64,000 bases of DNA. Source: Gilliamella sp. Pra-s52 (GTDB lineage: Bacteria > Pseudomonadota > Gammaproteobacteria > Enterobacterales > Orbaceae). The DNA lies in contig NZ_WTEY01000001.1 of NCBI RefSeq assembly GCF_009795805.1, positions 406,092 to 470,091 on the forward strand. The letters are read 5' to 3'. Shown piece by piece: positions 52,414-61,550 of this stretch. The notes below the pieces were generated by a model. That model did no database searches. It worked only from the letters and a program-made list of their open reading frames with translations, and was not told the origin of the DNA. Every line of letters begins with the position of its first letter. Position 1 is the first letter of the stretch. A program made the translations under genes and the position numbers.

Positions 52414-53892
52414 ATGTCAAATTACTTTAATACACTAAATTTGCGTGAAAAATTAGAACAACTAGGACAATGCCGTTTTATGAGCCGTGATGAATTTGCA
52501 TCAGAAGCCAATTTCTTAAAAGGCAAAAAGATTGTTATTGTTGGTTGTGGTGCACAAGGTCTTAACCAAGGTCTTAATATGCGCGATTCAGGTTTAGATA
52601 TTGCTTATGCGTTACGTAAAGAAGCCATTGCTGAAAAACGTGCATCATGGAAAAAAGCGACCGAAAATGGTTTTAAAGTAGGAAGTTATGAAGAATTAAT
52701 TCCAACTGCTGACCTTGTTATTAACTTAACACCAGATAAACAGCACTCAGCAGTAGTAAAAGCGATACAACCGTTAATGAAGCAAGGTTCAGCATTAGGT
52801 TATTCTCATGGTTTTAATATTGTTGAAGTAGGCGAAAAAATTCGTTCAGATATTACTGTTGTAATGGTTGCACCTAAATGTCCAGGAACTGAAGTGCGTG
52901 AAGAGTATAAACGCGGTTTTGGTGTTCCAACACTTATTGCTGTTCATCCTGAAAACGATCCTAAAGGTGAGGGACTAGCAATTGCAAAAGCATGGGCGGC
53001 TGCAACAGGAGGTCATCGTGCGGGCGTTTTACAATCATCATTTGTTGCTGAAGTTAAATCAGATTTAATGGGCGAACAAACAATTCTTTGTGGTATGTTG
53101 CAGACTGGTTCATTACTTTGTTTTGACAAACTTGTGGCTGATGGCGTTGATCCTGCTTATGCATGTAAATTACTTCAATTTGGTTGGGAAACGATCACCG
53201 AGGCATTAAAACAAGGCGGAATTACGCTAATGATGGATCGCTTATCAAATCCCGCTAAGTTAAGGGCAAATGCACTAGCAAAAGAATTAAAAGTGATCAT
53301 GACTGATCTTTATCGTAAACATATGGATGATATTATTTCGGGCGAATTTTCATCAACAATGATGAAAGATTGGGCAAATGACGATGTTAATCTACTCAAG
53401 TGGCGTAAAGAAACTGGTGAAACTGCATTTGAAAAAGCGGCTGAATACCAAGGTAAAATTGATGAGCAGGCTTACTTTGATCAAGGTGTCGTTATGGTAG
53501 CGATGGTTAAAGCAGGGGTAGAACTTGCATTTGAAACAATGCTTGAATCAGGAATTTTACCTGAGTCAGCCTATTATGAGTCATTGCATGAATTACCACT
53601 TATCGCTAATACTATTGCGCGTAAACGTTTATACGAAATGAACGTGGTCATTTCAGATACAGCGGAATATGGTAACTATTTATTTGCCAATGCAGCAGTA
53701 CCATTATTAAAAGAAAAATTTATGCCAATGCTACGAGCAGGCGATCTTGGTAAAGTGATCCCCGAAGGTAGTGTTGATAACGCGCAATTACGCGATATAA
53801 ATGAAGAAATACGTAATCATCCAATTGAACTAATTGGTCGAAAATTACGTAGCTATATGACTGATATGAAACGCATTAATGTGGCAAGCTAA
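52414..53892 (+). CDS. ilvC: Ketol-acid reductoisomerase, class II
   Basis: NADPH enzyme that isomerises and reduces acetolactate in valine and isoleucine synthesis. The ATG at 52414 ([18 protein letters not shown]) has TTGGAGAG ahead and gives 492 aa, the long class II form. The cofactor loop is [20 protein letters not shown], with [19 protein letters not shown] and the duplicated C-terminal knotted domain ([10 protein letters not shown]). It is monocistronic and away from the ilvGMEDA operon. Confidence 0.98.
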   Translation: MSNYFNTLNLREKLEQLGQCRFMSRDEFASEANFLKGKKIVIVGCGAQGLNQGLNMRDSGLDIAYALRKEAIAEKRASWKKATENGFKVGSYEELIPTADLVINLTPDKQHSAVVKAIQPLMKQGSALGYSHGFNIVEVGEKIRSDITVVMVAPKCPGTEVREEYKRGFGVPTLIAVHPENDPKGEGLAIAKAWAAATGGHRAGVLQSSFVAEVKSDLMGEQTILCGMLQTGSLLCFDKLVADGVDPAYACKLLQFGWETITEALKQGGITLMMDRLSNPAKLRANALAKELKVIMTDLYRKHMDDIISGEFSSTMMKDWANDDVNLLKWRKETGETAFEKAAEYQGKIDEQAYFDQGVVMVAMVKAGVELAFETMLESGILPESAYYESLHELPLIANTIARKRLYEMNVVISDTAEYGNYLFANAAVPLLKEKFMPMLRAGDLGKVIPEGSVDNAQLRDINEEIRNHPIELIGRKLRSYMTDMKRINVAS

Positions 53893-53912
53893 TTCATAAT
53901 TCATAATAAAAT

Positions 53913-53938
53913 AAAAGGTGCTGAAAGGCGCCTTTTTT
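53913..53938 (+). terminator. Terminator after ilvC
   Basis: AAAAGGTGC and GCGCCTTTT (one G-U pair), 6-base loop and a T tail, 21 bp after the ilvC stop. Confidence 0.88.
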
Positions 53939-53995
53939 ATGTTTACGGTTCTGTATAAAATTTTCATAAAAGAAAAATTAAATATAAAAATAAAG

Positions 53996-54052
53996 TTGAT
54001 CCAAAAGGATCAAGGATGATCTGAATCAGATCTAACTTAGATCTTTTTGATC
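53996..54052. promoter_or_regulatory. Six GATC sites at helical spacing, three adjoining palindromes
   Basis: GATC begins at 53998, 54008, 54018, 54029, 54040 and 54049 (steps of 10, 10, 11, 11 and 9 bp). The stretch contains three back-to-back inverted repeats: TTGATCC-AAAA-GGATCAA, GATCTG-AAT-CAGATC and AGATCTA-ACT-TAGATCT, the last followed by TTTTT. An AT-rich tract and the zapC start lie downstream. It may be a Dam/SeqA-responsive control region or a set of weak terminators. Confidence 0.6.
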
Positions 54053-54186
54053 TTTTAAGTTTTTGTTTAAAGTTTTTAAAAATTATATAATTAAATAATT
54101 TTTATTTTAAATTTATATTTATTTCTTATATTAATTATGTTATCTTTTTGACCAAATTTAGTTCAATTAACGAGGGTAATATATCA

Positions 54187-54750
54187 ATGAAAATGACTTT
54201 TCGTCCAACGGATTGTTGGCGATGGTATTTTGATAGTGAATACGATAGCTTAATGCTCGAAGTTTCATCTGAAATGTTATTTCGCTCTTGTTACCCAAGT
54301 AAAATGCTCATTCCTGATGTTTTTGGACAGTTTCCATTTTCTGTTAGTGATGCAACGTCTTATTATCAATTCCATGATAGTTGTCAGTTGCTTAATTTAA
54401 CTGATTCTCAAAAAATTGAACTATCTATTAACGCTATTGTAGCTGCTAACTTTTTAAAACCTCAAATGCCAAAAAGTTGGTATTTTTCTCAACAACCAAT
54501 GCTATACACGCCTAAAATAGCTGATATTGTTGAGGTAAATTTACAAGAGGGTGGTAAAAAAGTTTGTCTAATGGTGGTTGAAGCTGGTGAAAATGCTTCG
54601 TTATGTATCATCGCACAACCTACTTTTATGGCAATGAACAAGACGTTCAGTTTTTCTGAAGCTATTAAAATCATGAATGACAGACTAAAGCTTATTCAAC
54701 ACAATGTAGTACAGCATCGAGAACATCTGGAATTAGAAGCCATTTTATAA
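54187..54750 (+). CDS. zapC: Cell division protein ZapC
   Basis: FtsZ-bundling division protein. The N-terminus (DCWRWYFDSEYDSLMLEVS), MLFRSCYPSKML, the block FLKPQMPKSWYF and the late VVEAGENASLCIIAQP match E. coli ZapC (YcbW) throughout. I use the ATG at 54187 (MKMTFRP), which has GAGGG upstream and gives 187 aa against 180 in E. coli; the TTG-type start at 54148 looks too long. Its neighbour ycbX is the same as in E. coli. Confidence 0.92.
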   Translation: MKMTFRPTDCWRWYFDSEYDSLMLEVSSEMLFRSCYPSKMLIPDVFGQFPFSVSDATSYYQFHDSCQLLNLTDSQKIELSINAIVAANFLKPQMPKSWYFSQQPMLYTPKIADIVEVNLQEGGKKVCLMVVEAGENASLCIIAQPTFMAMNKTFSFSEAIKIMNDRLKLIQHNVVQHREHLELEAIL

Positions 54751-54977
54751 AATTAAAACAGCGCCTTATCAGCACAGTTTTAAATTGATCTGCAAGTTAT
54801 AGTTTTGCTTCGGAAGATTCTGCTTTGGCAACTTTTTTCAACTACTATAGACCTATTTTATTTACTTCAAAGGTATAATCATGATCTTTCATTAAAGGAT
54901 AGTAAAGTAAAAAATGTATATTTAATATCAGTATTACTACAATTTTACGTAATATAGTTAATAGAAAAGATGTTATA

Positions 54978-56078
54978 TTACTTTTTTAACGTTATTACAA
55001 TATCGCCTTTTGGCACACAACTACAGGCTAAAATTTGATTATTTCTTTTTATTGCTGATTGCGTTAGTGGGTTGACTTTGCCTTTTTTCAACACAACTAA
55101 GCAACGCCCACATATACCAGTACGGCAAGAATAAGGTAATGTTATTTTATTTTGTTCCAATTGTTCTAAAATAGGTTGTTTATTATTAGCTTTAATGGTT
55201 TTATCTTCGAAAATAATTGAATAACACTGTTCTTCACTTTTTGCTTCAGGTGGGAAAGCTTTAATATAGTTTTTGGCTGGTTGCCGTTCTAATACTTCTA
55301 TTTTATCACCAACTGAAATTTTTCCATGGTTTCGAGCAATCATATTTACACCAAAATCGATCTGTCCTTGTTCATCGGTTCTAAAATACCCTAATGTTTT
55401 AAGTGGTTCATTATTAGTTAATGGTTTTCCTGTATTAACATTCATCGTGATTAACATACAACGAGTACAAGGCTTAACAATATCAAAGATTACCTCACCG
55501 ATTTTAATTGTTTTCCAACCATCTTCCGCAAAAGGCAGTGCACCTTGAATAATAATATTTGCACGAAACTGCCTAATATCGAGTTTTTCTGGGCATTGAT
55601 GTTGTAAATAATCAAATGAAGCTTTGTTTAATAACAAATAAGGATAACCATCAGCAAAACTGACAGGTACTTCTTGATAGCGTTTTGTGCGTCGTGATAA
55701 TTGATGACCAAGCCAACGTAATTGCACATCTTTCTGTAAAAACTGGCTTATGAATTGGTTAACCTTAATTGGTGCTATATATGAAGTAAAGCGATTTCCA
55801 AAGATTTCGGTTGGTTCAGCATTATTCGAAAAATCGTCCAGATTTATTATGAGCTTTTCTTCTGATGGAAGTGTGACATGGATATCATTTTTTATAATAG
55901 CTGTTTCTATTTTTAAAAGCTCAGGATATTGTCTTGCAGTAATGAATGAGCCATCAGGTTCAGTAATCATCAAAATACGATCATTCTTAAAACCACCTTG
56001 AACGGTATTTACTTTTGTTAATGATATACCTTGCATTGATTTGATTGGGTAAATGTGAAGTTGATTAACCGATATCAT
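54978..56078 (-). CDS. ycbX: YcbX-like MOSC and 2Fe-2S protein
   Basis: 366 residues: N-terminal MOSC barrel (SVNQLHIYPIKSMQGISL), MOSC domain (FRANIIIQGALPFAEDGW, CTRCMLITMN with the molybdenum-binding Cys region) and a C-terminal plant-type ferredoxin domain (PYSCRTGICGRCLVVLKKG, LACSC). E. coli YcbX is part of a molybdenum-cofactor-dependent N-hydroxylated base detoxification system. It is convergent with zapC. Confidence 0.93.
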   Translation of the reverse strand: MISVNQLHIYPIKSMQGISLTKVNTVQGGFKNDRILMITEPDGSFITARQYPELLKIETAIIKNDIHVTLPSEEKLIINLDDFSNNAEPTEIFGNRFTSYIAPIKVNQFISQFLQKDVQLRWLGHQLSRRTKRYQEVPVSFADGYPYLLLNKASFDYLQHQCPEKLDIRQFRANIIIQGALPFAEDGWKTIKIGEVIFDIVKPCTRCMLITMNVNTGKPLTNNEPLKTLGYFRTDEQGQIDFGVNMIARNHGKISVGDKIEVLERQPAKNYIKAFPPEAKSEEQCYSIIFEDKTIKANNKQPILEQLEQNKITLPYSCRTGICGRCLVVLKKGKVNPLTQSAIKRNNQILACSCVPKGDIVITLKK

Positions 56079-56452
56079 AATGTCTTAAATAATTTATCAA
56101 AATTGGTGTGATTATATAGTTAATAATAGTTTATAGGTATTAGACAGTCTAGCATATTAAAAGAAGTGTTTGTGGACGATAGTTGTCATAAAAATCCTGA
56201 TAAATGACAAACTAATTTGGGTTTAAGTTATTTCAAAATAAATACTAATATGGCTGAAAAATTTTATATTTGCTGATCAAACCTTTTATTGCACTAAATT
56301 AGTAGCTCTATTATGATATCGGCAAAAAAGTAATGTCATTATAGTGTAATGTTTTATGCTTACCAACCACATAATTTTTAAATAAAAATATAAAGAGCAT
56401 CAAGATATTGTTATAATGCGACACCTCTAAAAAATAAGAATAGCAACGCTTT
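56079..56452. other. AT-rich gap upstream of an IS5-type remnant
   Basis: About 370 bp with no coding sequence that I can support. A TATAAT occurs at about 56411 shortly before the remnant's first codon, possibly the decayed transposase promoter. Confidence 0.3.
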
Positions 56453-56786
56453 ATGCCTAAAACAATACTAATAGATAATTAATTAAAAACCTCCCCCACG
56501 ATAAATATGTAATTACAAATAAAAGTTATGATAGTGAAAAAATACAAGAAGTGATTATATTAACTACAAATAAGTAAAGTTATTTGGTGATATCCAAAAA
56601 AGAAGCTGACAAAAGGTAATCTTGATATTGATTGGTGTTTATATAAATATGTCACTTGGTTGAAAGTGTATTTGTTATAATGAAATATTATCAAGGCATA
56701 GATAAGTTAGTAAGAAATTATATTGCCATGCTCGCATTATCATGTTGTGTGGCGTTGCTAAAAATGTATAGGAGGATTTTTATATA
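56453..56786 (+). pseudogene. IS5-family transposase remnant
   Basis: An opening reading MPKTILIDN then stop resembles the start of IS5-type transposases. Further on, DIDWCLYKYVTWLKVYL and, in another frame, QGIDKLVRNYIAMLALSCC correspond to the family's C-terminal DxxLYK-HLVE and GIATRYDKLARNY segments. Most of the middle is deleted and several stops and frameshifts remain. It is a dead insertion upstream of the adhesin-like gene. Confidence 0.5.
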
Positions 56787-56879
56787 ACTTATATCTATTA
56801 CATAAATAGCTTTAATTTTGTACTTATAGACAATAAACTATATAAATTATTATAGTTTTAACTATTAACAGGAATAAAT

Positions 56880-58334
56880 ATGACTAAATGGAAACGATTA
56901 TCTTTTTGTGTGGTCTGCTTTTTAGGTTTTTCTTCAGCAGAATCTTTTGCTTTATCTGCTATAACGGCAAAAGTCATTCAAGGAAGTAGTCCTCGTTTTA
57001 TGTCTGAAATGGAAAATAATATTGAATCTAATAAAGAATTTAAGTATTTTGGTATTTCTTATGATGGAAGATCTTATTTTAGTACAGCGGAGTTAAATAA
57101 TGTTTTAGGTACTACTAGTATTGCATCTAAAACACCAGCAGATTTAAATTTATCAGCTGTTATTGGGCAACCAAACGGTAATGAAGTGTTCGATATTGAT
57201 GGCGATGGTGATATTATTTTATCAGCGGATTCGGCTAATCCTTTAACATTAGCATGGTATTATGAGGATGCAAACAATAACGAAGTTAAGCTAACCCCCG
57301 CTCAAACATCCACAGTATTTAGTGCATTATTAAGTAGTGGTATTTATCCATATATCAAAATAAGTGGTCCAGTTACTTTAAATACACGGTATGGTATTCC
57401 TGATTTTCAATCTTACCCAGATAATAATATTGCGATAAGTAAAATTCCTTATCGCAATTTTAATATTGCAATAGATGGGGAAGCGATTAAATATGCTAGT
57501 CCCAATATGTATCTTTCAGATCATGAGTATTCATATCGAGACAAAACAATTTTTGACTACACGCCAACAACACTGAATGGTTTTGTGGCACAAAATGATT
57601 ATTTACATAATTTTCCATCAACAGGTGCAAATAACCTTTATTTTTATCTTGTCACGGATGGAATAGATAATTCTCTTAATACAACAAATTGGATAGTCAA
57701 AACATCTAATATTGATGATAATTCGCCAAGTGCAATTACAGCAACTGTAACAAAATCAATAGCCCCAGGAATAGCAGGATTTAAAGCTTATAATAATAAA
57801 AATATGGTGCTTGTCACTTTGAAGGGACCGGATTCATCAGCTAAAACTCGAACTCAAGCTACAGCCCCAACCGCGAACCTTCCTGTTGATATTGAATTGA
57901 CTGTAACCACCAAACAAAAAGTTAAACTATCTTATAAATTTAGAATAAATAAGTGGTTTGTAAATAGAGGGAATATTACAGGTACACTTAGTAAACAACA
58001 AGAATGGTGTGATAATTTGGGTGATTATAAACTTGCAGAAGCGAGAGATTTAAGTAATGCTCGATTGCTTAATTTTGTTGAAAGTGGTAGAAATACTTTT
58101 AACTTCTATAAACGGTCTGTTGGAGAAGGTTTTTTATCTGAATGGGGGGCATTATCTCATTATTCGGGTGCTAAGTTTTATAATGCGACTTATGCATGGT
58201 CTAATACTGTTGTACCATCTAATATACCATCTAATGGTGATAATTTTATTTATGTTAATATGAATGATGGAGTATTACATCATATTCTGACTAATCCAAA
58301 TCTTTTGCACTACGCAATATGTGTAACTGAATAA
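56880..58334 (+). CDS. Secreted adhesin-like protein, copy A
   Basis: 484 residues with a signal peptide (FCVVCFLGFSSAESFA, cut near residue 24). The middle shows beta-rich segments and an Asp-rich loop (VFDIDGDGDIIL) that could bind calcium. The last roughly 110 residues (EWCDNLGDYKLAEARDLSN, GEGFLSEWGALSHYSG, LLHYAICV) resemble the C-type-lectin-like terminal domain of invasin/intimin-type proteins, although no beta-barrel anchor is present. It probably acts at or outside the cell surface. Function is inferred weakly. The inverted partner is at 59026-60468. Confidence 0.68.
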   Translation: MTKWKRLSFCVVCFLGFSSAESFALSAITAKVIQGSSPRFMSEMENNIESNKEFKYFGISYDGRSYFSTAELNNVLGTTSIASKTPADLNLSAVIGQPNGNEVFDIDGDGDIILSADSANPLTLAWYYEDANNNEVKLTPAQTSTVFSALLSSGIYPYIKISGPVTLNTRYGIPDFQSYPDNNIAISKIPYRNFNIAIDGEAIKYASPNMYLSDHEYSYRDKTIFDYTPTTLNGFVAQNDYLHNFPSTGANNLYFYLVTDGIDNSLNTTNWIVKTSNIDDNSPSAITATVTKSIAPGIAGFKAYNNKNMVLVTLKGPDSSAKTRTQATAPTANLPVDIELTVTTKQKVKLSYKFRINKWFVNRGNITGTLSKQQEWCDNLGDYKLAEARDLSNARLLNFVESGRNTFNFYKRSVGEGFLSEWGALSHYSGAKFYNATYAWSNTVVPSNIPSNGDNFIYVNMNDGVLHHILTNPNLLHYAICVTE

Positions 58335-58364
58335 ACAGAACATTTAGTTTTATAAGTAGTTCCT

Positions 58365-58398
58365 AAAAATATCACGGCCATAGGTTGTGATATTTTTT
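58365..58398 (+). terminator. Terminator after adhesin-like copy A
   Basis: AAAAATATCAC and GTGATATTTTT arms with a T run, 30 bp after the stop. The mirror copy serves gene B. Confidence 0.85.
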
Positions 58399-58413
58399 TA
58401 AGTAGAGAAATAA

Positions 58414-58920
58414 TGTAACTGTTCCTAAATCTAAAATAGTACGATCCAGAACTAGAAAATTCTCTATGAAAAAAAAGTAAAGGAAGATTTAATTATGAGC
58501 AAAGAACGCTCAACACTATTAATGACTTTAACCGAAAAACATTAAGCATTGGTATTGCACTCAGTTTACTAGCAGGTAGAATCACTCTTTATCTGGACAA
58601 GTTAGCTCAATACCGTGGTTGTCTATTAAAAATACGGGTCAATAATGGACCAGAATTTACTGAAAAAACGTATACCAACTGCGCTAAATTATGCGGTGTC
58701 ACTATTGATTATATTTAACCTGATAGCCCCTATCAAAACGATTATATTGAACAATTCCACCTAGAGCAAGCAAGAAGAATGCCTAAAGAATGGCTCACTA
58801 TCTATAATACTGAAGGAGCGCATAAGGCATTAAATAACATATGACACCCATTGAATTTAAAACACAAAACAAATAGCATAACTTTCTAGTTAATGTTTGT
58901 ACTAAAATGATGAATTTACA
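58414..58920 (+). mobile_element. Degenerate, internally deleted IS3-family element
   Basis: Left end TGTAACTGTTCCTAAA and right end (reverse TGTAAATTCATCATTTT) match the ends of the element at 61220-62414. Inside are the start region (AGAAAATTCTCTATGA) and decayed orfB pieces corresponding to YLDKLAEYHG, IRVDNGPEFTGK, IDYIQPGSPYQN and ALNNMTPIE, with stops and frameshifts. About 690 bp of the full element is missing. It cannot transpose alone. Confidence 0.85.
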
Positions 58921-58949
58921 GTAAGTTACACTATCAATTCTCTACTTAA

Positions 58950-58982
58950 AAAAATATCACAACCTATGGCTGTGATATTTTT
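58950..58982 (-). terminator. Terminator after adhesin-like copy B
   Basis: AAAAATATCACA and TGTGATATTTTT arms; inverted copy of the hairpin at 58365. Confidence 0.85.
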
Positions 58983-59025
58983 ATTTAGTCTTTTATGGAA
59001 CTACTTATAAAACTAAATGTTCTGT

Positions 59026-60468
59026 TTATTCAGTTACACATATTGCGTAGTGCAAAAGATTTTGATGAGTCAGAATATGATGTAATGCCCCATCATTCAT
59101 ATTAACATAAATAAAATTATCACCATTAGATGGTACAACAGTATTAGACCATGCATAAGTCGCATTATAAAACTTAGCACCTGAATAATGAGTTAATGGA
59201 CCCCATTCAGATAAAAAACCTTCTCCAACATACCGTTTATAGAAGTTAAAAGTATTTCTACCACTTTCAATAAAATTAAGCAATCGAGCATTACTTAAAT
59301 CTCTCGCTTCTGCGAGTTTATAATCGCCCAACTTATCACACCATTCTCGTTGTTCTCTAAGTGCAGCCACGATACTCCCTCTATTTACAAACCACTTATT
59401 TATTCTAAATTTATAAGATAGTTTAACTTTTTGTTTGGTGGTTACAGTCAATTCAATATCAACAGGAAGGTTCGCGGTTGGGGCTGTAGCTTGAGTTCGA
59501 GTTTTAGCTGATGAATCCGGTCCCTTCAAAGTGACAAGCACCATATTTTTATTATTATAAGCTTTAAATCCTGTTGTTCCTGGAGCAGTTGATTTTGTTA
59601 CAGTTGCTGTAATTGCACTTGGCGAACTATCATCAATATTAGATGTTCTGACTGTCCAATTTGTTGTATTAAGAGAATTATCTATTCCATCCGTGACGAG
59701 ATAAAAATAAAGGTTATTTGCACCTGTTGATGGAAAATTACGTAAATAATCATTTTGTGCCACAAAACCATTCAGTGTTGCTGGCGTGTAGTCAAAAATT
59801 GTTTTGTCCCGATATGAATAGTCATGATCTGAAAAATGCATATTGGGACTAGCATATTTAATCGCTTCCCCGTCTATTGCAATATTAAAATTTCGATAAG
59901 GTGTTTTACTTATCGCAATATTATTATCCGGGTAAGATTGAGAATCAGGAATACCATACCGTGTATTTAAAGTAACCGGACCACTTACTTTGACATATGG
60001 ATAAATACCACTACTTAATAATGCACTAAATACTGTGGATGTTTGAGCGGGGGTTAGCTTAACTTCGTTATTATTTGCATCCTCATAATACCATGCTAAT
60101 GTTAAAGGATTAGCCGAATCCGCTGATAAAATAATATCACCATCGCCATCAACATCAATTACTTCATTAGCTCTTGGTTGTTCAAAAACAGCTGATAAAT
60201 TTAAATCTGCTGGTGTTTTAGATGCAATACTAGTAGTACCTAAAACATTATTTAACTCTGCTGTACTAAAATAAGATCTTCCATCATAAGAAACACCAAA
60301 ATACTTAAATTCTTTATTAGATTCAATATCATTTTCTATTTCAGACACAAAACGAGGGCTATTTCCTTGAATAACTTTTGCCGTTATAGCAGATAAAGCA
60401 AAAGATTCTGCTGAAGAAAAACCTACAAAGCAAGCCATACAAAAAGATACCCAATGCCATTTAGTCAT
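59026..60468 (-). CDS. Secreted adhesin-like protein, copy B
   Basis: 480 residues, same architecture as copy A: signal peptide (FCMACFVGFSSAESFA), beta-rich middle with VIDVDGDGDIIL, and the lectin-like C-terminal region ending LLHYAICVTE. Differences from copy A cluster in the signal peptide, around residues 115-125 and around 365-385, while most of the protein is identical. Both copies are intact and each has its own start region and terminator, so both may be expressed. Function is unknown beyond the likely surface role. Confidence 0.68.
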   Translation of the reverse strand: MTKWHWVSFCMACFVGFSSAESFALSAITAKVIQGNSPRFVSEIENDIESNKEFKYFGVSYDGRSYFSTAELNNVLGTTSIASKTPADLNLSAVFEQPRANEVIDVDGDGDIILSADSANPLTLAWYYEDANNNEVKLTPAQTSTVFSALLSSGIYPYVKVSGPVTLNTRYGIPDSQSYPDNNIAISKTPYRNFNIAIDGEAIKYASPNMHFSDHDYSYRDKTIFDYTPATLNGFVAQNDYLRNFPSTGANNLYFYLVTDGIDNSLNTTNWTVRTSNIDDSSPSAITATVTKSTAPGTTGFKAYNNKNMVLVTLKGPDSSAKTRTQATAPTANLPVDIELTVTTKQKVKLSYKFRINKWFVNRGSIVAALREQREWCDKLGDYKLAEARDLSNARLLNFIESGRNTFNFYKRYVGEGFLSEWGPLTHYSGAKFYNATYAWSNTVVPSNGDNFIYVNMNDGALHHILTHQNLLHYAICVTE

Positions 60469-60543
60469 ATTTATTCCTGTTAATAGTTAAAACAATAATA
60501 ACTTTTTTATCCTGTTATTTATAAATAAAAAATCGAATTTATT

Positions 60544-60563
60544 TATATTATACGTATAATATA
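60544..60563. promoter_or_regulatory. 20-bp perfect palindrome upstream of adhesin-like copy B
   Basis: TATATTATACGTATAATATA is a perfect palindrome 76 bp upstream of the copy B start and about 180 bp upstream of greB. It contains TATAAT on both strands, so it could be an operator, overlapping divergent -10 boxes, or chance in AT-rich DNA. No equivalent lies upstream of copy A. Confidence 0.4.
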
Positions 60564-60744
60564 TACAATACAGCCCCGTAAAACCACAGAAAAATAACAA
60601 TAAAATAGAAAAAAAATGAAATCGCTTTGGTTTAACATTTAAAACAGAGTTTAAGAGGAAATAATAAAAAAATTAATATGTTTTTATTCTGAGCAACTAT
60701 GTTTTATTCTCACAAAAAACAAACTATGTTATAGGTTTTAAAAT

Positions 60745-61224
60745 ATGCAAAAAGCAAATTACATAACAAGAGAAGGATACTTGGCTCTCGATCGTGAACT
60801 AAAATATTTATGGAAATAAGAAAGACCTAAAGTTACCCAAGCTGTATCAGATGCCGCAGCTTTAGGAGACCGCAGTGAAAATGCCGAATATATTTATGGT
60901 AAACGCCGATTACGAGAAATCGATAGACGAGTACGCTTTCTAACTAAACGATTAGAATCATTAATAATTGTCGATCCCGATCCAAGACAAGAGGGAAAAG
61001 TATTTTTTGGTGCTTGGATTAAATTAGAAGATGAATCTGGTAATTCATATACTTACCGTATTGTTGGTGCAGACGAGTTTGATCCTAAAAAAAATTGGAT
61101 ATCAATAAATAGCCCTGTCGCCAGAGCCTTAATTGGACATAAAGTTGATGATGAAATAACTGTCGTCACTCCAAATGGGAAAATATGCTATTACATTATA
61201 GAGATAAGTTATGTTGAGCTGTAA
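60745..61224 (+). pseudogene. greB: Transcription elongation factor GreB, nonsense mutant
   Basis: A 159-codon frame matches GreB throughout: YITREGYLALDRELKYLW, ALGDRSENAEYIYGKRRLRE, EGKVFFGAWIKLED and SPVARALIGHKVDDE. Codon 25 is TAA where E. coli has GAA (LWREERP), which would end translation before the coiled-coil tip residues. The 3' end is also altered: the IS left end begins at 61220 and its TGTAAC supplies the present stop (VEL then TAA). Restart after codon 25 is possible but would lack the tip. The frame is otherwise undecayed, so the nonsense change is probably recent, or a sequencing error. Confidence 0.85.
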
Positions 61225-61292
61225 CTATCTCCTAAAAGAGCACAGCAAAAAAGTAGAAAATTCTCTATGATAAAAGAAAAGGGGATTTAATT

Positions 61293-61550
61293 ATGAAAAA
61301 AATGACTGAACATCAAATCGTCGCTATTTTAAAAGAAGCTGAAGCGGGTATTCCGGTTAAAGAACTGTGCCGTAAATAGGGCATGGGTAATTCAACTTTC
61401 TATAAATGGCGAGAAAAATATGGCGGAATGGAAACTTCGGATATCAAACGCTTAAAGGAGCTGGAGGCTGAAAACCGCAAGCTTAAGCAGATGTTTGCCG
61501 AACTGAGCTTAAAATCCCAGCTTCAGGAAGAAATCATAAAAAAGCTTTAG
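61293..61550 (+). pseudogene. IS orfA (transposase helix-turn-helix subunit) with internal stop
   Basis: An 85-codon frame gives MTEHQIVAILKEAEAGIPV, ELCRK, then TAG at 61377-61379 where relatives read Tyr. It continues GMGNSTFYKWREKYGGM and a Leu/Lys zipper (LKELEAENRKLKQMFAELSL). The amber codon lies inside the helix-turn-helix, so the element is likely inactive unless suppressed or complemented by another copy. Confidence 0.85.

Larger units (their letters stand above)
56849..60498. repeat. Inverted duplication of about 1.55 kb around an IS remnant
   Basis: The left arm (about 56849-58405) and right arm (about 58928-60498) are inverted copies. They include about 30 bp of upstream sequence (TTTTAACTATTAACAGGAAT), the whole adhesin-like gene and the terminator hairpin (AAAAATATCAC). 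The arms end at TTAAGTAGAGAA beside the IS remnant. By my count the two proteins differ at about 47 positions plus a four-residue gap, so about 90 percent identity. Confidence 0.88.

Noticed and set aside
53996..54140. GATC cluster plus AT-rich tract as a chromosome origin
   Set aside because: No DnaA boxes (TTATNCACA type) are visible, and the neighbours ilvC and zapC are not the usual oriC flanks.
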